The notes: generated by a model not told the origin, from the letters alone. Numbered from the stretch's first letter, positions 28,813 to 37,919 are shown. The stretch is DNA of 64,000 nt from Fodinicola feengrottensis (GCF_010993775.1 NZ_WOTO01000037.1:1-64000), one strand, 5' to 3'. Made by a program: numbers and translations.

Positions 28813-28868
28813 CACCCTCGCCGAGGCCGCTGTCACGGGAGAGCGCGGCGGCCTCGGCGAGGGTTGTT
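28813..28868 (+). terminator. Terminator hairpin after the first GH25 gene
   Basis: ACCCTCGCCGAGGCCGC pairs with GGCCTCGGCGAGGGT across a 14-20 base loop just after the stop at 28808, followed by TTGTTATT. This is a strong intrinsic-type stop between the two lysozyme genes. Confidence 0.75.
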
Positions 28869-28923
28869 ATTCTGTCGGAAGACTTCTCGGTAAACGTGGT
28901 AACACGACATTTCAGTAAATCGA

Positions 28924-28949
28924 AGCCGCTGCCGCCGGTAGCGGCTTTT
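28924..28949 (+). terminator. Second hairpin with T-tract
   Basis: AGCCGCT at 28924-28930 pairs with AGCGGCT at 28940-28946 and is followed by TTTTG. It lies within the spacer before the second lysozyme's promoter region. Confidence 0.6.
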
Positions 28950-29058
28950 GCCTTGTTTTGCCGGGAAATTCATTATTAAATGTCACCCGAAAACTATGGC
29001 GATTGTCACCATCCCTCGCGTATGTTCCCGCACGGGAGTTTCGAGAGAGGGAGGGAAC

Positions 29059-29868
29059 ATGAAGGGAAGTTTCGACCGCGCTCGACGAGGAGGATGGCAG
29101 AGACTGGCGTTCGTGGCAGCGTCGGCCGCCGCGGCTCTGGTGGTCACCCTGGTGACCGTCACACCGGCTTCCGCGGCGACGCCGCGCGGGCCTGGTCACG
29201 AGGGGATGGAGGGCCCGCCGCCGGCGGTGTCCAACGCCGTGCAGCCAGCGGTGGCCGGCGTTCCCGGCATCGACGTCTCGCACTACCAGGGCACCATCAA
29301 CTGGACCTCGGTCAAGAACGCCGGCATCAAGTGGGCCTACATCAAAGCCACCGAGTCGACGACCTACAAGGACCCGACCTTCAACGCCAACTACACGAAC
29401 GCGTACAACGCCGGCCTCATTCGCGGCGCGTACCACTTCGCCCGGCCCGCTGACTCCAGTGGCGCCGCCCAGGCGACCTACTTCGCCACCCACGGCGGTG
29501 GCTGGAGCGCCGACAACCACACGCTGCCCGGCATGCTGGATCTTGAAGGCTCCTGCGCCTCGGTCGCCTGGATCCGCGACTTCTACAACACGTACAAGGC
29601 AAAGACCGGTAGGGACGTGGTGATTTACACGTCCGCCAGCTGGTGGAACTCGTGCACCGGCGGCAGCAGCGCCTTCGCGTCCCTCACGCCGCTGGACGTG
29701 GCCAGCTGGGGCGGTTCCAGCCCGACCATGCCGCGGGGCTTCGGCGCGTACACGATGTGGCAGTACACCGATTCCGGCTCGGTCAGCGGCATCAGCGGTG
29801 CCGTCGACCGCGACACCTTCAACGGCAGCGAGGCTCGCCTGCTCGCCCTCGCCAACAACACTCCGTAA
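29059..29868 (+). CDS. GH25 lysozyme, second tandem copy (intact)
   Basis: A complete 269-residue secreted muramidase. Signal peptide MKGSFDRARRGGWQRLAFV then AASAAAALVVTLVTVTPASA. The catalytic domain has VPGIDVSHYQGTINWTSVKN, WAYIKATESTTYKDPTFNAN, RGAYHFARPADSSGAAQA, LPGMLDLEG and GGFGAYTMWQY-like GFGAYTMWQYTDSGSVSG. The ATG at 29059 follows GGAGGGAAC. It cleaves peptidoglycan outside the cell. It is a tandem duplicate of the preceding gene, including its promoter region. Confidence 0.93.
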   Translation: MKGSFDRARRGGWQRLAFVAASAAAALVVTLVTVTPASAATPRGPGHEGMEGPPPAVSNAVQPAVAGVPGIDVSHYQGTINWTSVKNAGIKWAYIKATESTTYKDPTFNANYTNAYNAGLIRGAYHFARPADSSGAAQATYFATHGGGWSADNHTLPGMLDLEGSCASVAWIRDFYNTYKAKTGRDVVIYTSASWWNSCTGGSSAFASLTPLDVASWGGSSPTMPRGFGAYTMWQYTDSGSVSGISGAVDRDTFNGSEARLLALANNTP

Positions 29869-29877
29869 CCCTGTCTT

Positions 29878-29930
29878 GTCCGCATCGACGCGATGCGTGC
29901 GCTGAACGCACGCATCGCGTCGATGCGGAC
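29878..29930. terminator. Perfect 24-bp bidirectional terminator palindrome
   Basis: Arms at 29878-29901 and 29907-29930 are perfectly complementary over 24 bases with a CTGAA loop. It lies between the convergent ends of the second GH25 gene (plus) and the MobA-like gene (minus), where it can stop transcription from both sides. Confidence 0.85.
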
Positions 29931-29931
29931 G

Positions 29932-30748
29932 TCACGGCCGGGACGGAGAGTGACGGGGGTGGAAGTGGACGGTGTCGCCGGTGACGAGGGGATATGAAGG
30001 GTCGTCAATGGGCGGCGAGTCGTTGACGGTGGCGAAGTGGTCGGCGAGCGGGAAGCCGGCCTCGGCGAGGGTGGCGGCGGGTACGAGCGCACCGCCGGGT
30101 TGAACGGTGACCAGCGGCGCCGGCTGGGCCAGCGCTGCCCGGTAGTCGGCCGGCTCGTTGACGTTGACCACCGAGGCCAGCTCCGGGTCGGTGGCCGCGA
30201 GCACCGGATCGGCGAGCAGCGCCGGCTCGTCCAGGCGTACGACCCGACAGCGCTCGAACAGGAATGCCGGCCGCAGCTGCCGCTCAGCCACCAGGCCGGC
30301 GACCAGCGGCGCCAGCGAGGTGCGATAGCCGGCCGCGAGCGGCTGCCGGAACCCGCCGATGATCGGCAGAACGACGTCAGGGCCAGCCTCCCCAGCGGTG
30401 TCGGCGTCGAAGGCGGCGAGCACTCGGCGTACGAACGCGACATGCAGGAACGGCAAGTCCGTCGACGACACATACGCCACGTCCGTGCCGGCGGCCGCCA
30501 ACCCGACCGCGAGCCCCTTGTAGCGGACCGAGGCCCTCCGCGTCGTCGTCTCTGACCTCGACGCCGGCCGGCAGGGACGGCAGCGACTGGCCGGCCGCTC
30601 GTACGACCACCACCGGCCCATCGACGGCTCGCGCGAGGACACCCACGGTCCGCCGCAGCAGTGTCGAGCCGTGCCAGGGCAGGTCGGCTTTCGACCGGCC
30701 CATCCGCGCCGACCGGCCCCCGGCCAACACGATCCCAGCCGCGGTCAG
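29932..30748 (-). CDS. MobA-like molybdenum cofactor guanylyltransferase family protein, one frameshift
   Basis: The N-terminus GIVLAGGRSARMGRSKADLP is the nucleotide-binding motif of MobA-type NTP transferases; VSSTDLPFLHVAFVRRVLAA and LPIIGGFRQPLAAGYRTSLA follow. A break near 30530 separates the halves. The start may be CTG at 30748 (overlapping the upstream stop) or GTG at 30730. A C-terminal extension (LVTVQPGGALVPAATLAEAG, YPLVTGDTVHFHPR) goes beyond the simple MobA fold. MobA links GMP to molybdopterin. Sel genes and Mo-cofactor genes often serve formate dehydrogenase, but none is in this window. Confidence 0.78.
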
Positions 30749-31397
30749 GACGCCTCGGTGAGGTCGACGACCCAGCTGCCGGTGTCGCTGACCTGCGCGA
30801 GCACGGTCTCGGTGGTGTCGGTGTCCGGGTTGGTGAACTGCACGATCGCTTTGCGCGCCTGCAGCTTGGTGATGGTGGCCGAGTAGCCCGACTCCGGCTG
30901 CGGGTCCTGCACACCCATCTGGCCGTTCTGGTACGTGAACGTGACGCTGCCGTGCCGGGCGTCCACATGCCGGGTCGGCTGGGTCACGTACTGGGACGGC
31001 GGTGGGTCCGGGGCCGCGACGAGGGCGCGGAGGTCGGCGAGTTGCCCAAGGTGACGTCCGTCCGTCCGGTGGCCGGCGCGCCGGTGAGCGTACGGTCGTC
31101 CACTCCCGGATGGGCCGCGGCCGGCTTGCCGCTGGTCGGGGGGGGTGCGGCCGGCGGATCGGCGGCCGCCCCGCCGGTGCTGCCGCCGGCCGGTGTGCCC
31201 ACCCCACCGGATGCCCGATTGGCCAGCTGATGGGACAGATCGGACGCTCCCGCGGGGCCGCTCGCCGGGCTGGTGACGGAAATTGTCCGGTCGACTGGTC
31301 GCGGGCCGAGAACCTGGTTAACTGCGTAGCAGACAGCAGCGGTCGCGAGGAGGGTGAAAATGACCCAAACCAAGCCCAAGTGCCGCGCGCTGCTCAC
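30745..31397 (-). CDS. Membrane-anchored protein of unknown function, one frameshift
   Basis: An N-terminal hydrophobic helix (LGLVWVIFTLLATAAVCYAV) is followed by a long Pro/Ala/Gly-rich linker and, after a break near 31000, a C-terminal domain HGSVTFTYQNGQMGVQDPQP, then ESGYSATITKLQARKAIVQF and SDTGSWVVDL. It resembles one-pass secreted or anchored proteins with a beta-rich outer domain. The GTG at 31397 is used as start, but a TTG at 31418 is also open. It is divergent from a two-component regulator. No family recognised. Confidence 0.6.
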
Positions 31398-31457
31398 GAC
31401 AGCACAATACTTGACCAACGCACCCTGTTCGCCAACATTGCTGGAATCATCCCCGCC

Positions 31458-32147
31458 ATGAAGCTCCTCCTCGTCGAAGACGACCCGAACGTACGTCGCC
31501 TACTCACCGACTACGAGGAGCAGTAAGTACGACGTACGGTCGGTGGCCACCGGATCGGCCGGTCTGTCCGAGACGGTGTCCTGGCGACCTGACCTGATCG
31601 TGCTGGATCTGGGCCTGCCAGACCTGGACGGCGAGTCTCTGCTGCGGATGATCCGGGCGATCTACTCGGCGCCGGTGCTGATCGTGACAGCGCACGCGGA
31701 CGAGGAGACCACGATCCGGCTGCTGCACGCCGGCGCGGACGACTACCTGATCAAGCCATTTTCGCCGCCGCACCTGGGCGCCCGGGTGGAGGCGGTGCTG
31801 CGCAGGGCCGGGATGTCCACGCCGAGCGCGCCGCTCGCGGTCGGCGCTCTGGAGGTGGACCTGGCCAGTCGGGTGGCGAGCCTGGCCGGCGAGCCGCTCA
31901 GCCTGTCCCGCAAGGAGTTCGACCTGCTGGCGCACCTGGCCCGGCGGGCCGGTCAGGTGGTGTCCCGGCGGGAGCTGCTGCGCGAGGTCTGGCATCTGCC
32001 CAGCGGCGACGACGATCAGATCAGACCATCGACGTGCATTTGTCGTGGCTGCGCCGTAAGCTCGGCGAGACCGCGCAGGCGCCGCGCTACCTGCACACCG
32101 TCCGCGGTGTCGGCATCAAACTGGAGCCACCTCAGGCCACCGGCTGA
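31458..32147 (+). CDS. OmpR/PhoB-type response regulator, two frameshifts
   Basis: The start is the ATG at 31458: MKLLLVEDDPNVRRLLTDYE. After a break near 31520 come DLIVLDLGLPDLDGESLLRM (phospho-Asp), VTAHADEETTIRLLHAGADD and YLIKPFSPPHLGARVEAVLR. The DNA-binding winged helix is SLSRKEFDLLAHLARRAGQV, VVSRRELLREVWHLPSG; after a break near 32020 it ends VHLSWLRRKLGETAQAPRYL and TVRGVGIKLEPP. It converges on a sensor kinase with a 16-base overlap; the two probably form a pair despite opposite strands. Confidence 0.87.
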
Positions 32148-33462
32148 CCGGGCTTCTGCGCGTACGGGAAAACCAGCCGCACGCGAGTGCCACCGGCCGG
32201 GCTGCGGCCGATCTCCAGCCGGCCGCCGGCTGACTCCACGGTCCGCCGGGCGATGTCCAACCCGAGCCCGGTCGAGCCGGTCGCGCTGGTCCCGCGGCGC
32301 AGTGCCCGGGCCGGCGCCGCGATGCCCGGGCCGGCGTCGTCGACACACCACCGACACGCCGGCCGCGGCCTGGATCACCTGGATGTGCGCGGCGGCGCCC
32401 GGCGGGGTGTGCCGAATGACGTTGCCCAGCAGCGCGTCCAGCGCCGCGTCCAGGTCCTTCTCCGCCACCGCCACGATCGCCGGCTGGTCGGACGTACGGT
32501 GAAACGCCCAGTGCCGGCCCCCTGTTCCTCGGCCAGCGCCGACCAGAACCGGGTCCGGTCGGCGACCGCTGAGGCCACGTCCGTACGGGCCGGCGGCCGG
32601 GGCGTACGGGCCCGCCGGCTCTCCGCAATCAACGCGTCCACCTCGCGTTCCAACGACACGGCCGCGTCCAGGATCTGCTCGCGATCGGGTCCCGCCGGCA
32701 GCGCCTCGGCGCTGAACCGGAGCGCGGTCAGCGGGGTCCGGAGCCGGTGGGAGAGGTCCGCGACCATCTCCCGCTCGGCCGCGAGCAGCGCCACGATCCG
32801 GTCCGCCAGCTCGTTCAGCGCCTGACCAGCGGCCATGATCTCCGGTGGCCCGGCGGGCCGGACCCGGGTGTCCAGCGCGCCGGTGCCCAGCGCGTGGGCG
32901 GCCGCCGCCAGCCGCTTGGTCGGCCGGACCGTACCGGTGGCCAGCCGGTCCGCGACGAAGACCGCCACCGCGACCAGCAACACCGTGCTGACCGCGCAGA
33001 TCGCCAGCGCCAGTGGCAGGCTCTGGTGCAGCTGGGCGTCGGTCACGTAGACGGCCACCACCGCGGTCCCACCCTGCGGCATCGAGACGGGGCTGAGCAG
33101 GATCTCGCCGCCGTCGGTCGGCACCGTCAGCGGCGTACCGGCGGCTCGTACTCGCGGCAGCGCGGCGGCCGCCGCCGGGGCCAGGTTGGCGCCCAGCACC
33201 GAGCCGTCCGTCATCGAGACAGCCACCCGATGGTCTCGGCCCGCCGCGGTCTGTGCGATGGCCCGGTTGAGGGTGCCACGGTCCGTCGTCACCAGCAGCG
33301 CGCTGCCGATCAGGTACGCCTGGCGCTCGGCCTCCGACCGGGCCGCGCCGACCCGGCCGCCCGCTCCGCCGTGGCGACCAGCAGCGACGCCAACGGCACC
33401 AGGAACACCACGGCCATCATCGCGGTGACGGCGATGGCGACCAGCATGAACCTGCGCCTCAT
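32132..33462 (-). CDS. Sensor histidine kinase (OmpR-pair type), frameshifted
   Basis: Start MRRRFMLVAIAVTAMMAVVF with a membrane helix; an extracellular stretch follows, then a second helix (LALAICAVSTVLLVAVAVFV) and a HAMP domain (TVRPTKRLAAAAHALGTGAL). The phospho-acceptor histidine is in MVADLSHRLRTPLTALRFSA. The ATPase region VAVAEKDLDAALDALLGNVI, GLGLDIARRTVESAGGRLEI spans further frame changes near 32490 and 32340. Another break lies near 33360. Its stop overlaps the response-regulator gene's end. The signal is unknown. Confidence 0.85.
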
Positions 33463-33509
33463 CGGCACATCTTCTCCCGTACGGCAACCGCACGCGCGCT
33501 CTGGTCGTC

Positions 33510-33676
33510 CTAGGTCCTGTCTGGTTATTGCGGTGGGATGAGAGTCGAGATTCAGGAGCTGGCTGGTGGTGCCGCGGGGAAGCCTTCATAGCAGCGCTAT
33601 GGGGGCTTTTCCGCGGTGCCGCCAGGCGGCTCCTGGGCTCGGCTATCGCCCGTCGCAATAACCAGACAGGGCCTAG
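33510..33676. repeat. Structured palindromic element, copy A
   Basis: Outer arms at 33510-33532 and 33654-33676 pair over 23 bases with a single G-T position. Inside are two conserved boxes shared with copy B: GGGATGAGAGTCGAGAT (33535-33551) and TGGGCTCGGCTATCGCC (33634-33650). They flank an inner stem starting CAGGAGC/GCTCCTG. The whole 167 bases can fold as one long hairpin. The right arm contains the stop codon of the adjacent NmrA-like gene. No protein is encoded. The function is unknown: a structured RNA or a non-autonomous mobile element. Confidence 0.75.
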
Positions 33677-34306
33677 TTCGCGAGAGCGACCGCGGTGCGT
33701 ACGGACGCGGGGTCGGCCAGGACGCGCAGGATGCCGTCGGCGAGGTCCGCGCGGGAGATTCGGTTGCCGCCGCGGATGGTGTGGTCGACCGCGGTGCGGT
33801 AGGTGCCGGTGCGCGGGCCGTCGGTGAGCATTGGCGGCCGCATCAGCGTCCAGTCCAGGTCGGTGGCCCGGATGATGTCCTCCATCCGGGCCATGTCCGC
33901 CCAGCCTTCGCGAAGGAGCCGGCTGAGGATGGGTTTGGCGACGAATCGGGTGATCGGGCCGTCGGCGGCGTCGCGGATCATGCCGCTGTTGCTGACCGCG
34001 ACCAGCCGCTGAACGCCTTGCGCTGCCATTGCCTTGGCGATGCTGGTCGCGCTGTCGGTGCAGACGCGGTGCGGGCCGCCGCGCGCGGCCGCCGAGCGCG
34101 GACGCGATGGCGTCCCGGCCGGCGATGGCCGAGCCGATGGACTCAGGGTCCATCACGTCGGCGCGTACGACGGTGAGCAGCGGGTGGGTCTCGGTCAGTT
34201 TGGCCGGGTCGCGGACCACGGCGGTCACGTCGTGGCCGGCCGCGCAGGCCTGCCGTACGAGCTGCTGGCCGGTGCCGCCGGTGGCGCCGAAAACGGTGAT
34301 CTTCAC
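33673..34306 (-). CDS. NmrA/SDR-type NAD(P)-binding protein, one frameshift
   Basis: Rossmann motif KITVFGATGGTGQQLVRQA, then VVRADVMDPESIGSAIAGRD, and after a break near 34070 GVQRLVAVSNSGMIRD and ATDLDWTLMRPPMLTDGPRT, GNRISRADLADGILRVLADP. This is the atypical SDR5 family without the YxxxK triad. Start is a GTG at 34306 after TAGGAGACAGCC. It is divergent from a TetR gene, with a 15-bp-arm palindrome covering the gap, so it is the likely repressed target. The stop lies inside repeat copy A. Confidence 0.8.
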
Positions 34307-34316
34307 GGCTGTCTCC

Positions 34317-34370
34317 TATAGTGGTTAGTGAGCATTCACTAACCACTATAGTGAGTGAGCACCCACTAAC
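34317..34370. promoter_or_regulatory. TetR operator: 15-bp-arm palindrome plus second site
   Basis: TATAGTGGTTAGTGA-GCAT-TCACTAACCACTATA at 34317-34350 is perfect over 15+4+15. A second, weaker site GTGAGTGAGC-ACCCACTAAC follows at 34351-34370 and shares the AGTGAGC/CACTAA halves. Both lie between the NmrA-like gene and the TetR gene and would allow joint repression. Confidence 0.82.
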
Positions 34371-34390
34371 TGTCAAGCGAGGAGATCCGC

Positions 34391-34969
34391 ATGAGTACGC
34401 GTGACCGGATGGTCGACGCGGCGGCGTACGTCATGCGTACGCGCGGCCTGGCCCGGGCCACCACCAAGGAGATCGCGAAGGAGGCCGGCTTCTCCGAAGC
34501 GGCGCTCTACAAGCACTTTCGCGACAAGACCGACCTGTTCCTGGCCGTGCTGAACGAGCGCGTCCCGAGCGACTTCGGGGTGGTGCTGGCGGGCTTGGCC
34601 GGACTGGTCGGTCGCGAGCCGCTGGCCGAGGTGCTGGAGCGAGTCGCTCGTACGGCCATCGCGTACTACCGCGAGACGTTCCCGATGGCGGCCTCGCTCT
34701 ACTCGGAGCCGCAACTGCTCGCCGCGCATCGTAAGGCGCTGCTGGAAAGGGGCGCTGGGCCGCACCGCCCGCGAGCCGCATTGGCCGGCTATCTGGCCGC
34801 TGAGCAGGCACTGGGCAGACTGCACCCGGACGCCGACCCGGTGGCCGCCGCTCAGCTGCTGCTCGGCGGCTGCCTGCAGACCGCCTTCCTGGCCACCTTC
34901 GCCGCCGAGCCCGAGCCGGTCGACCTCCCGCTCGTTCGTACGCTGGTTACCGGCCTGAACCCTCCGTGA
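34391..34969 (+). CDS. TetR/AcrR family regulator
   Basis: A complete 192-residue protein: RMVDAAAYVMRTRGLARATT, KEIAKEAGFSEAALYKHFRD form the DNA-binding helices, followed by a ligand domain of low similarity. It starts at an ATG after GAGGAGATCCGC. It faces an NAD(P)-binding protein across a strong palindrome, so it probably represses both genes. Ligand unknown. Its 3' end meets a terminator palindrome. Confidence 0.92.
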   Translation: MSTRDRMVDAAAYVMRTRGLARATTKEIAKEAGFSEAALYKHFRDKTDLFLAVLNERVPSDFGVVLAGLAGLVGREPLAEVLERVARTAIAYYRETFPMAASLYSEPQLLAAHRKALLERGAGPHRPRAALAGYLAAEQALGRLHPDADPVAAAQLLLGGCLQTAFLATFAAEPEPVDLPLVRTLVTGLNPP

Positions 34970-34970
34970 G

Positions 34971-35022
34971 GGTGACGTTTTCGCCGGATGGATCCGGCGA
35001 GGAGACCGGCGAAAACGTCACC
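34971..35022. terminator. Perfect 17-bp palindrome between convergent TetR and WhiB genes
   Basis: GGTGACGTTTTCGCCGG (34971-34987) and CCGGCGAAAACGTCACC (35006-35022) are perfectly complementary around an 18-base loop. It probably terminates both genes; its right arm overlaps the last codon region of the WhiB reading frame. Its outer end resembles the palindrome at 23208. Confidence 0.75.
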
Positions 35023-35311
35023 TTCGCGAGGGGTTCAGCCGGCCAGCGACCAGCGCGCGGCGGTCGTCCTCGGTCTGACCGCCCCAAATGCCGTACTGCT
35101 CCTGGGCCGACAGTGCGTGTTTGCGGCACTGGGCAAGGACAGGGCAGCTTTGGCAGATCTGCTGCGCCTCGGCGGCCCGGTTGGCCCGGGCCGCTCCGCG
35201 CTCGTTGTCGGGATGAAAGAACAGTGAGCTGTCCATGTCGCGGCAGGCCGCACTCAGCTGCCACTCCCACTGGGACACCAGGGCTGCTGGCAGGAGTTTC
35301 ACGTTCGGCAT
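35018..35311 (-). CDS. WhiB-family iron-sulfur regulator
   Basis: Start at 35311 (MPNVKLLPAALVSQWEWQLS). The four cluster cysteines are AACRDMDS and CQSCPVLAQC, the C-X2-C-X5-C arrangement; the conserved turn is YGIWGGQTEDDRRAL. WhiB proteins bind a [4Fe-4S] cluster and act with sigma factors; they occur only in Actinomycetota and their phages. The C-terminal basic tail (VAGRLNPSRR) is short. Which Whi/Wbl class it belongs to cannot be fixed here. Confidence 0.92.
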   Translation of the reverse strand: MPNVKLLPAALVSQWEWQLSAACRDMDSSLFFHPDNERGAARANRAAEAQQICQSCPVLAQCRKHALSAQEQYGIWGGQTEDDRRALVAGRLNPSRR

Positions 35312-35402
35312 GTCAGCGCCTTCCCTCTCTCGACCCGATCTGATCAGCCGCTGATTACCCAGCCAGCCGGTGATCGAAACACGGTTCGGGAGAGGTGTCT
35401 TT

Positions 35403-35846
35403 TTAGACGTGCCCGACGGATCGCTCCGGGGTGACCAACACGGCGACCCGGCGCTCGTCGCGCATGACCTTGTCGTACGTGTCGAAGTCGTCGTGCGTGC
35501 CGCCGGCCGCGGTGAAGATCTCCCGCAGCAGAAGCCGCAGCCGCTCGGCATCCACGCCTTCGGCGGGGTCGTCCGGCCCGATCAGCCGTACCGGTCCCTC
35601 CACCGCGGCCCACTTCCAGCCCACCCGGATCGCCACGTTCGCGCGGGGCCGCTCGCGCAGGTTGCTGAGCTTGTTCACCCCGCCGATCGCCACGAAAGCC
35701 ACCACCGGCTCGCCGGTCAAGGGGTGGTCGACGACGCTGGCGTTGACGACCGACGCCTGGATTGTGCCGTCCTTGCGCAGAGTGGTCACCGTGACGAGGC
35801 CGTGCTCGCCGGCGACCAGCTGCCGGAATCCGCTGAGGTCCTTCAT
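35403..35846 (-). CDS. F420/FMN split-barrel oxidoreductase (PPOX family)
   Basis: A 147-residue protein from the ATG at 35846: GFRQLVAGEHGLVTVTTLRK, DGTIQASVVNASVVDHPLTG, VAFVAIGGVNKLSNLRERPR, VAIRVGWKWAAVEGPVRLIG. This is the TIGR03618-like F420-dependent PPOX family. The substrate is unknown. It stands 90 bases after the WhiB gene on the same strand and is divergent from a DUF427 gene. Confidence 0.85.
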   Translation of the reverse strand: MKDLSGFRQLVAGEHGLVTVTTLRKDGTIQASVVNASVVDHPLTGEPVVAFVAIGGVNKLSNLRERPRANVAIRVGWKWAAVEGPVRLIGPDDPAEGVDAERLRLLLREIFTAAGGTHDDFDTYDKVMRDERRVAVLVTPERSVGHV

Positions 35847-35934
35847 ACTCGGCAGCCTATGGGCGGTGGCCGGGAACAGGCTCGCGGCCGATGATGTTGT
35901 CGCGGAAGACACTTTTCTCGCGAGGAGGATCGGC

Positions 35935-36726
35935 GTGAGTCTGACACTGGGCGGCGGGCCACTGGCCGCCAACGCACCGAGCACGGTGAACTACCGGATA
36001 GACGGACCGGCCCACAAACTGTTCTTCCGCCGCCCGTTCCCGCGCCGGGTGCGCGCGGTGCTGAACGGCGAGACGGTGGTGGACACCGACCGCGGCATGC
36101 TGTTGTACGAGAGCAACCTGCTGCCCACGCTTTACGTGCCGGAAGAGGATCTGCGGGCCGCCCTGCTGACCCCGACCGACCACACGACGCACTGCCCATT
36201 CAAGGGCGACGCCTCGTACCGCACCATCACCGTCGGCGATCGCGTCGAAGAGAACGCCGTCTGGCACTATCCGGCGCCCATCGAGACCGCGTCGTGGCTG
36301 AAGGGCTATGCGGCGCTCTACTGGGAAAAGATCGACCAGTGGCTGGATGAGGACGAGGAAGTGCTCGGCCACCTCCGCGACCCGTACCACCGCGTCGACA
36401 TTCGTACGAGCAGCCGCAAAGTCGTCGTGCGGGCCGGCGATGTGGTGCTGGCCGAGAGCAGCCGCCCGTTCGTGTTGTCCGAAACCGGACTGCCGAACCG
36501 TTACTACATCCCGCGCGACGACGTACGCAACGATGTGTTGTCAGCGACCAGAACGTCGACTGTCTGCCCGTACAAGGGGACGGCTTCGTACGTACGCACC
36601 GCCGCCATCGACGACGTGGCGTGGCTCTACGAGCAGCCGCTCGCCGAGTCGCTGCCGATCGCCGGCGCGGTCGCTTTCGACACCTCCAAGGTCACCGTCG
36701 AGGTCGACGGCGTGAAGGTCGACTAA
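35935..36726 (+). CDS. Double DUF427 domain protein
   Basis: Start GTG at 35935 after a clear GAGGAGGAT; 263 residues. Two DUF427 repeats are visible. The first has VRAVLNGETVVDTDRGMLLY, CPFKGDASYRTITVGDRVEE and AVWHYPAP; the second has VVVRAGDVVLAESSRPFVLS, NRYYIPRDDV, CPYKGTASYVR and VAWLYEQPLAESLPIAGAVA. DUF427 proteins are small beta-barrels with no settled function. The duplicated arrangement is common in actinobacteria. Confidence 0.88.
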   Translation: MSLTLGGGPLAANAPSTVNYRIDGPAHKLFFRRPFPRRVRAVLNGETVVDTDRGMLLYESNLLPTLYVPEEDLRAALLTPTDHTTHCPFKGDASYRTITVGDRVEENAVWHYPAPIETASWLKGYAALYWEKIDQWLDEDEEVLGHLRDPYHRVDIRTSSRKVVVRAGDVVLAESSRPFVLSETGLPNRYYIPRDDVRNDVLSATRTSTVCPYKGTASYVRTAAIDDVAWLYEQPLAESLPIAGAVAFDTSKVTVEVDGVKVD

Positions 36727-36827
36727 TCACTTCCTACCAGGATCCACCGAAGTACGCGGGTCGCCGGATCTGTCACACCCGGCGGGAAGACTCGAGTTCG
36801 GGGGCGGCATTTTTCGCCGGCGGGACA

Positions 36828-37919
36828 CTAGCTCATCGCTTTGTGCAGGTTTTCCAGTAGTTCCTGCCATTTCGGAGAAACGCCGAAGGCCTGCATGGCG
36901 ATGGGCAGCAGCAACAGTGCGTTGTTGATCGTGAACCGGCGCCGGATCGGCGCGCTGACTGGCCATGTCGTCATGGTCTCGATGACGGAATAACGCTCGC
37001 CGAGCCAGGCCAGCCGCATCTCCAATGTCAGCCGCTGGTCCGGCGCCGCGCTCAACAACTGCCTTCGTACGGACGCGGCTTCCTGGCTGTGCCGGTCCGC
37101 CTGCACCATCAGTTCCGCCTTCTCGCGGACCATCAGCCGGTGGAAAGCCAGCAATGGCACCACAAACGCGAGGACCTCAAGCAACAACACTAAAGCCAGA
37201 AAGGCCGCGTACGGGCCGCGCCACACCGCGTATTTGCCCAGCGCCGGGATGATCAGCCACCAGATCGCCAGAAAACTGGCCGGCAGCGCCAGAATCCCGG
37301 CCTGGAAGAAGTAGAGATTGCCGATCGGTCGCAGCCCGGCGGCGCCGTCGAAGTTGTCCGGCTCGGGCTTGACGGTCAGCGCGCTGTGCTCCAGCCGGCG
37401 GCCCAGTCGGCCGTAACCCACAGCCCTGCCAATGAAAAGTCCGGCGAGCGCGGCACCGGCCACCTCCGCGACAATGACCGCCGGTCGGGTGACGATCATC
37501 GCGCCGTAGGCGAAAAGCCAGCTGCCCAGCACACAAAGCGCGATGCGATGCCGGCGGCCGGCACCACACTTGCCCGCCGGACGGATTTGTGCAGCGTGTC
37601 CGTGAAATCGGCGAAGTCGTCCGGGTCGGCCGGGTCGGCGACCAGAATCCCGCGGTTGGCCAGCCGGCTGAGGGTCTGCTGCACCCGGTCCCGGCAGGTC
37701 CAGCGCCATCCGCAAAGCCACCAGCAGCACGACCATCCCGCTGACGAACAGCCAGTCCCAGTGGACCAGGTCGAAGCCGATCGGGATGACTTCGTACGCA
37801 CCAACCAGAACAACAAGCATCACCACCACAACCCACACGTACCAGCGGCGAAGGAACCGCTCGGCCGGCCACAGCGCGAAATCGGGCGCCAGCGGCGCGG
37901 GCGGGAAAGGTGCGGCCAC
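36828..37919 (-). CDS. Membrane protein of unknown function
   Basis: About 360 residues with membrane helices YVWVVVVMLVVLVGAYEVIP, DWLFVSGMVVLLVALRMAL, LCVLGSWLFAYGAMIV, and two more near FFQAGILALPASFLAIWWLI and AFLALVLLLEVLAFVVPLLA. A cytoplasmic helical part follows (REKAELMVQADRHSQEAASV). Between 37565 and 37700 the sequence reads better in another frame (QTLSRLANRGILVADPADPD, DFADFTDTLHKSVRRASV), implying two compensating indels. No family recognised. Confidence 0.7.
   Translation of the reverse strand: MAAPFPPAPLAPDFALWPAERFLRRWYVWVVVVMLVVLVGAYEVIPIGFDLVHWDWLFVSGMVVLLVALRMALDLPGPGAADPQPAGQPRDSGRRPGRPGRLRRFHGHAAQIRPAGKCGAGRRHRIALCVLGSWLFAYGAMIVTRPAVIVAEVAGAALAGLFIGRAVGYGRLGRRLEHSALTVKPEPDNFDGAAGLRPIGNLYFFQAGILALPASFLAIWWLIIPALGKYAVWRGPYAAFLALVLLLEVLAFVVPLLAFHRLMVREKAELMVQADRHSQEAASVRRQLLSAAPDQRLTLEMRLAWLGERYSVIETMTTWPVSAPIRRRFTINNALLLLPIAMQAFGVSPKWQELLENLHKAMS

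Noticed and set aside
33510..33676. Repeat copies A and B as retrons (a1/a2 arms)
   Set aside because: No reverse transcriptase is near either copy, and the arms are far longer than usual retron arms.
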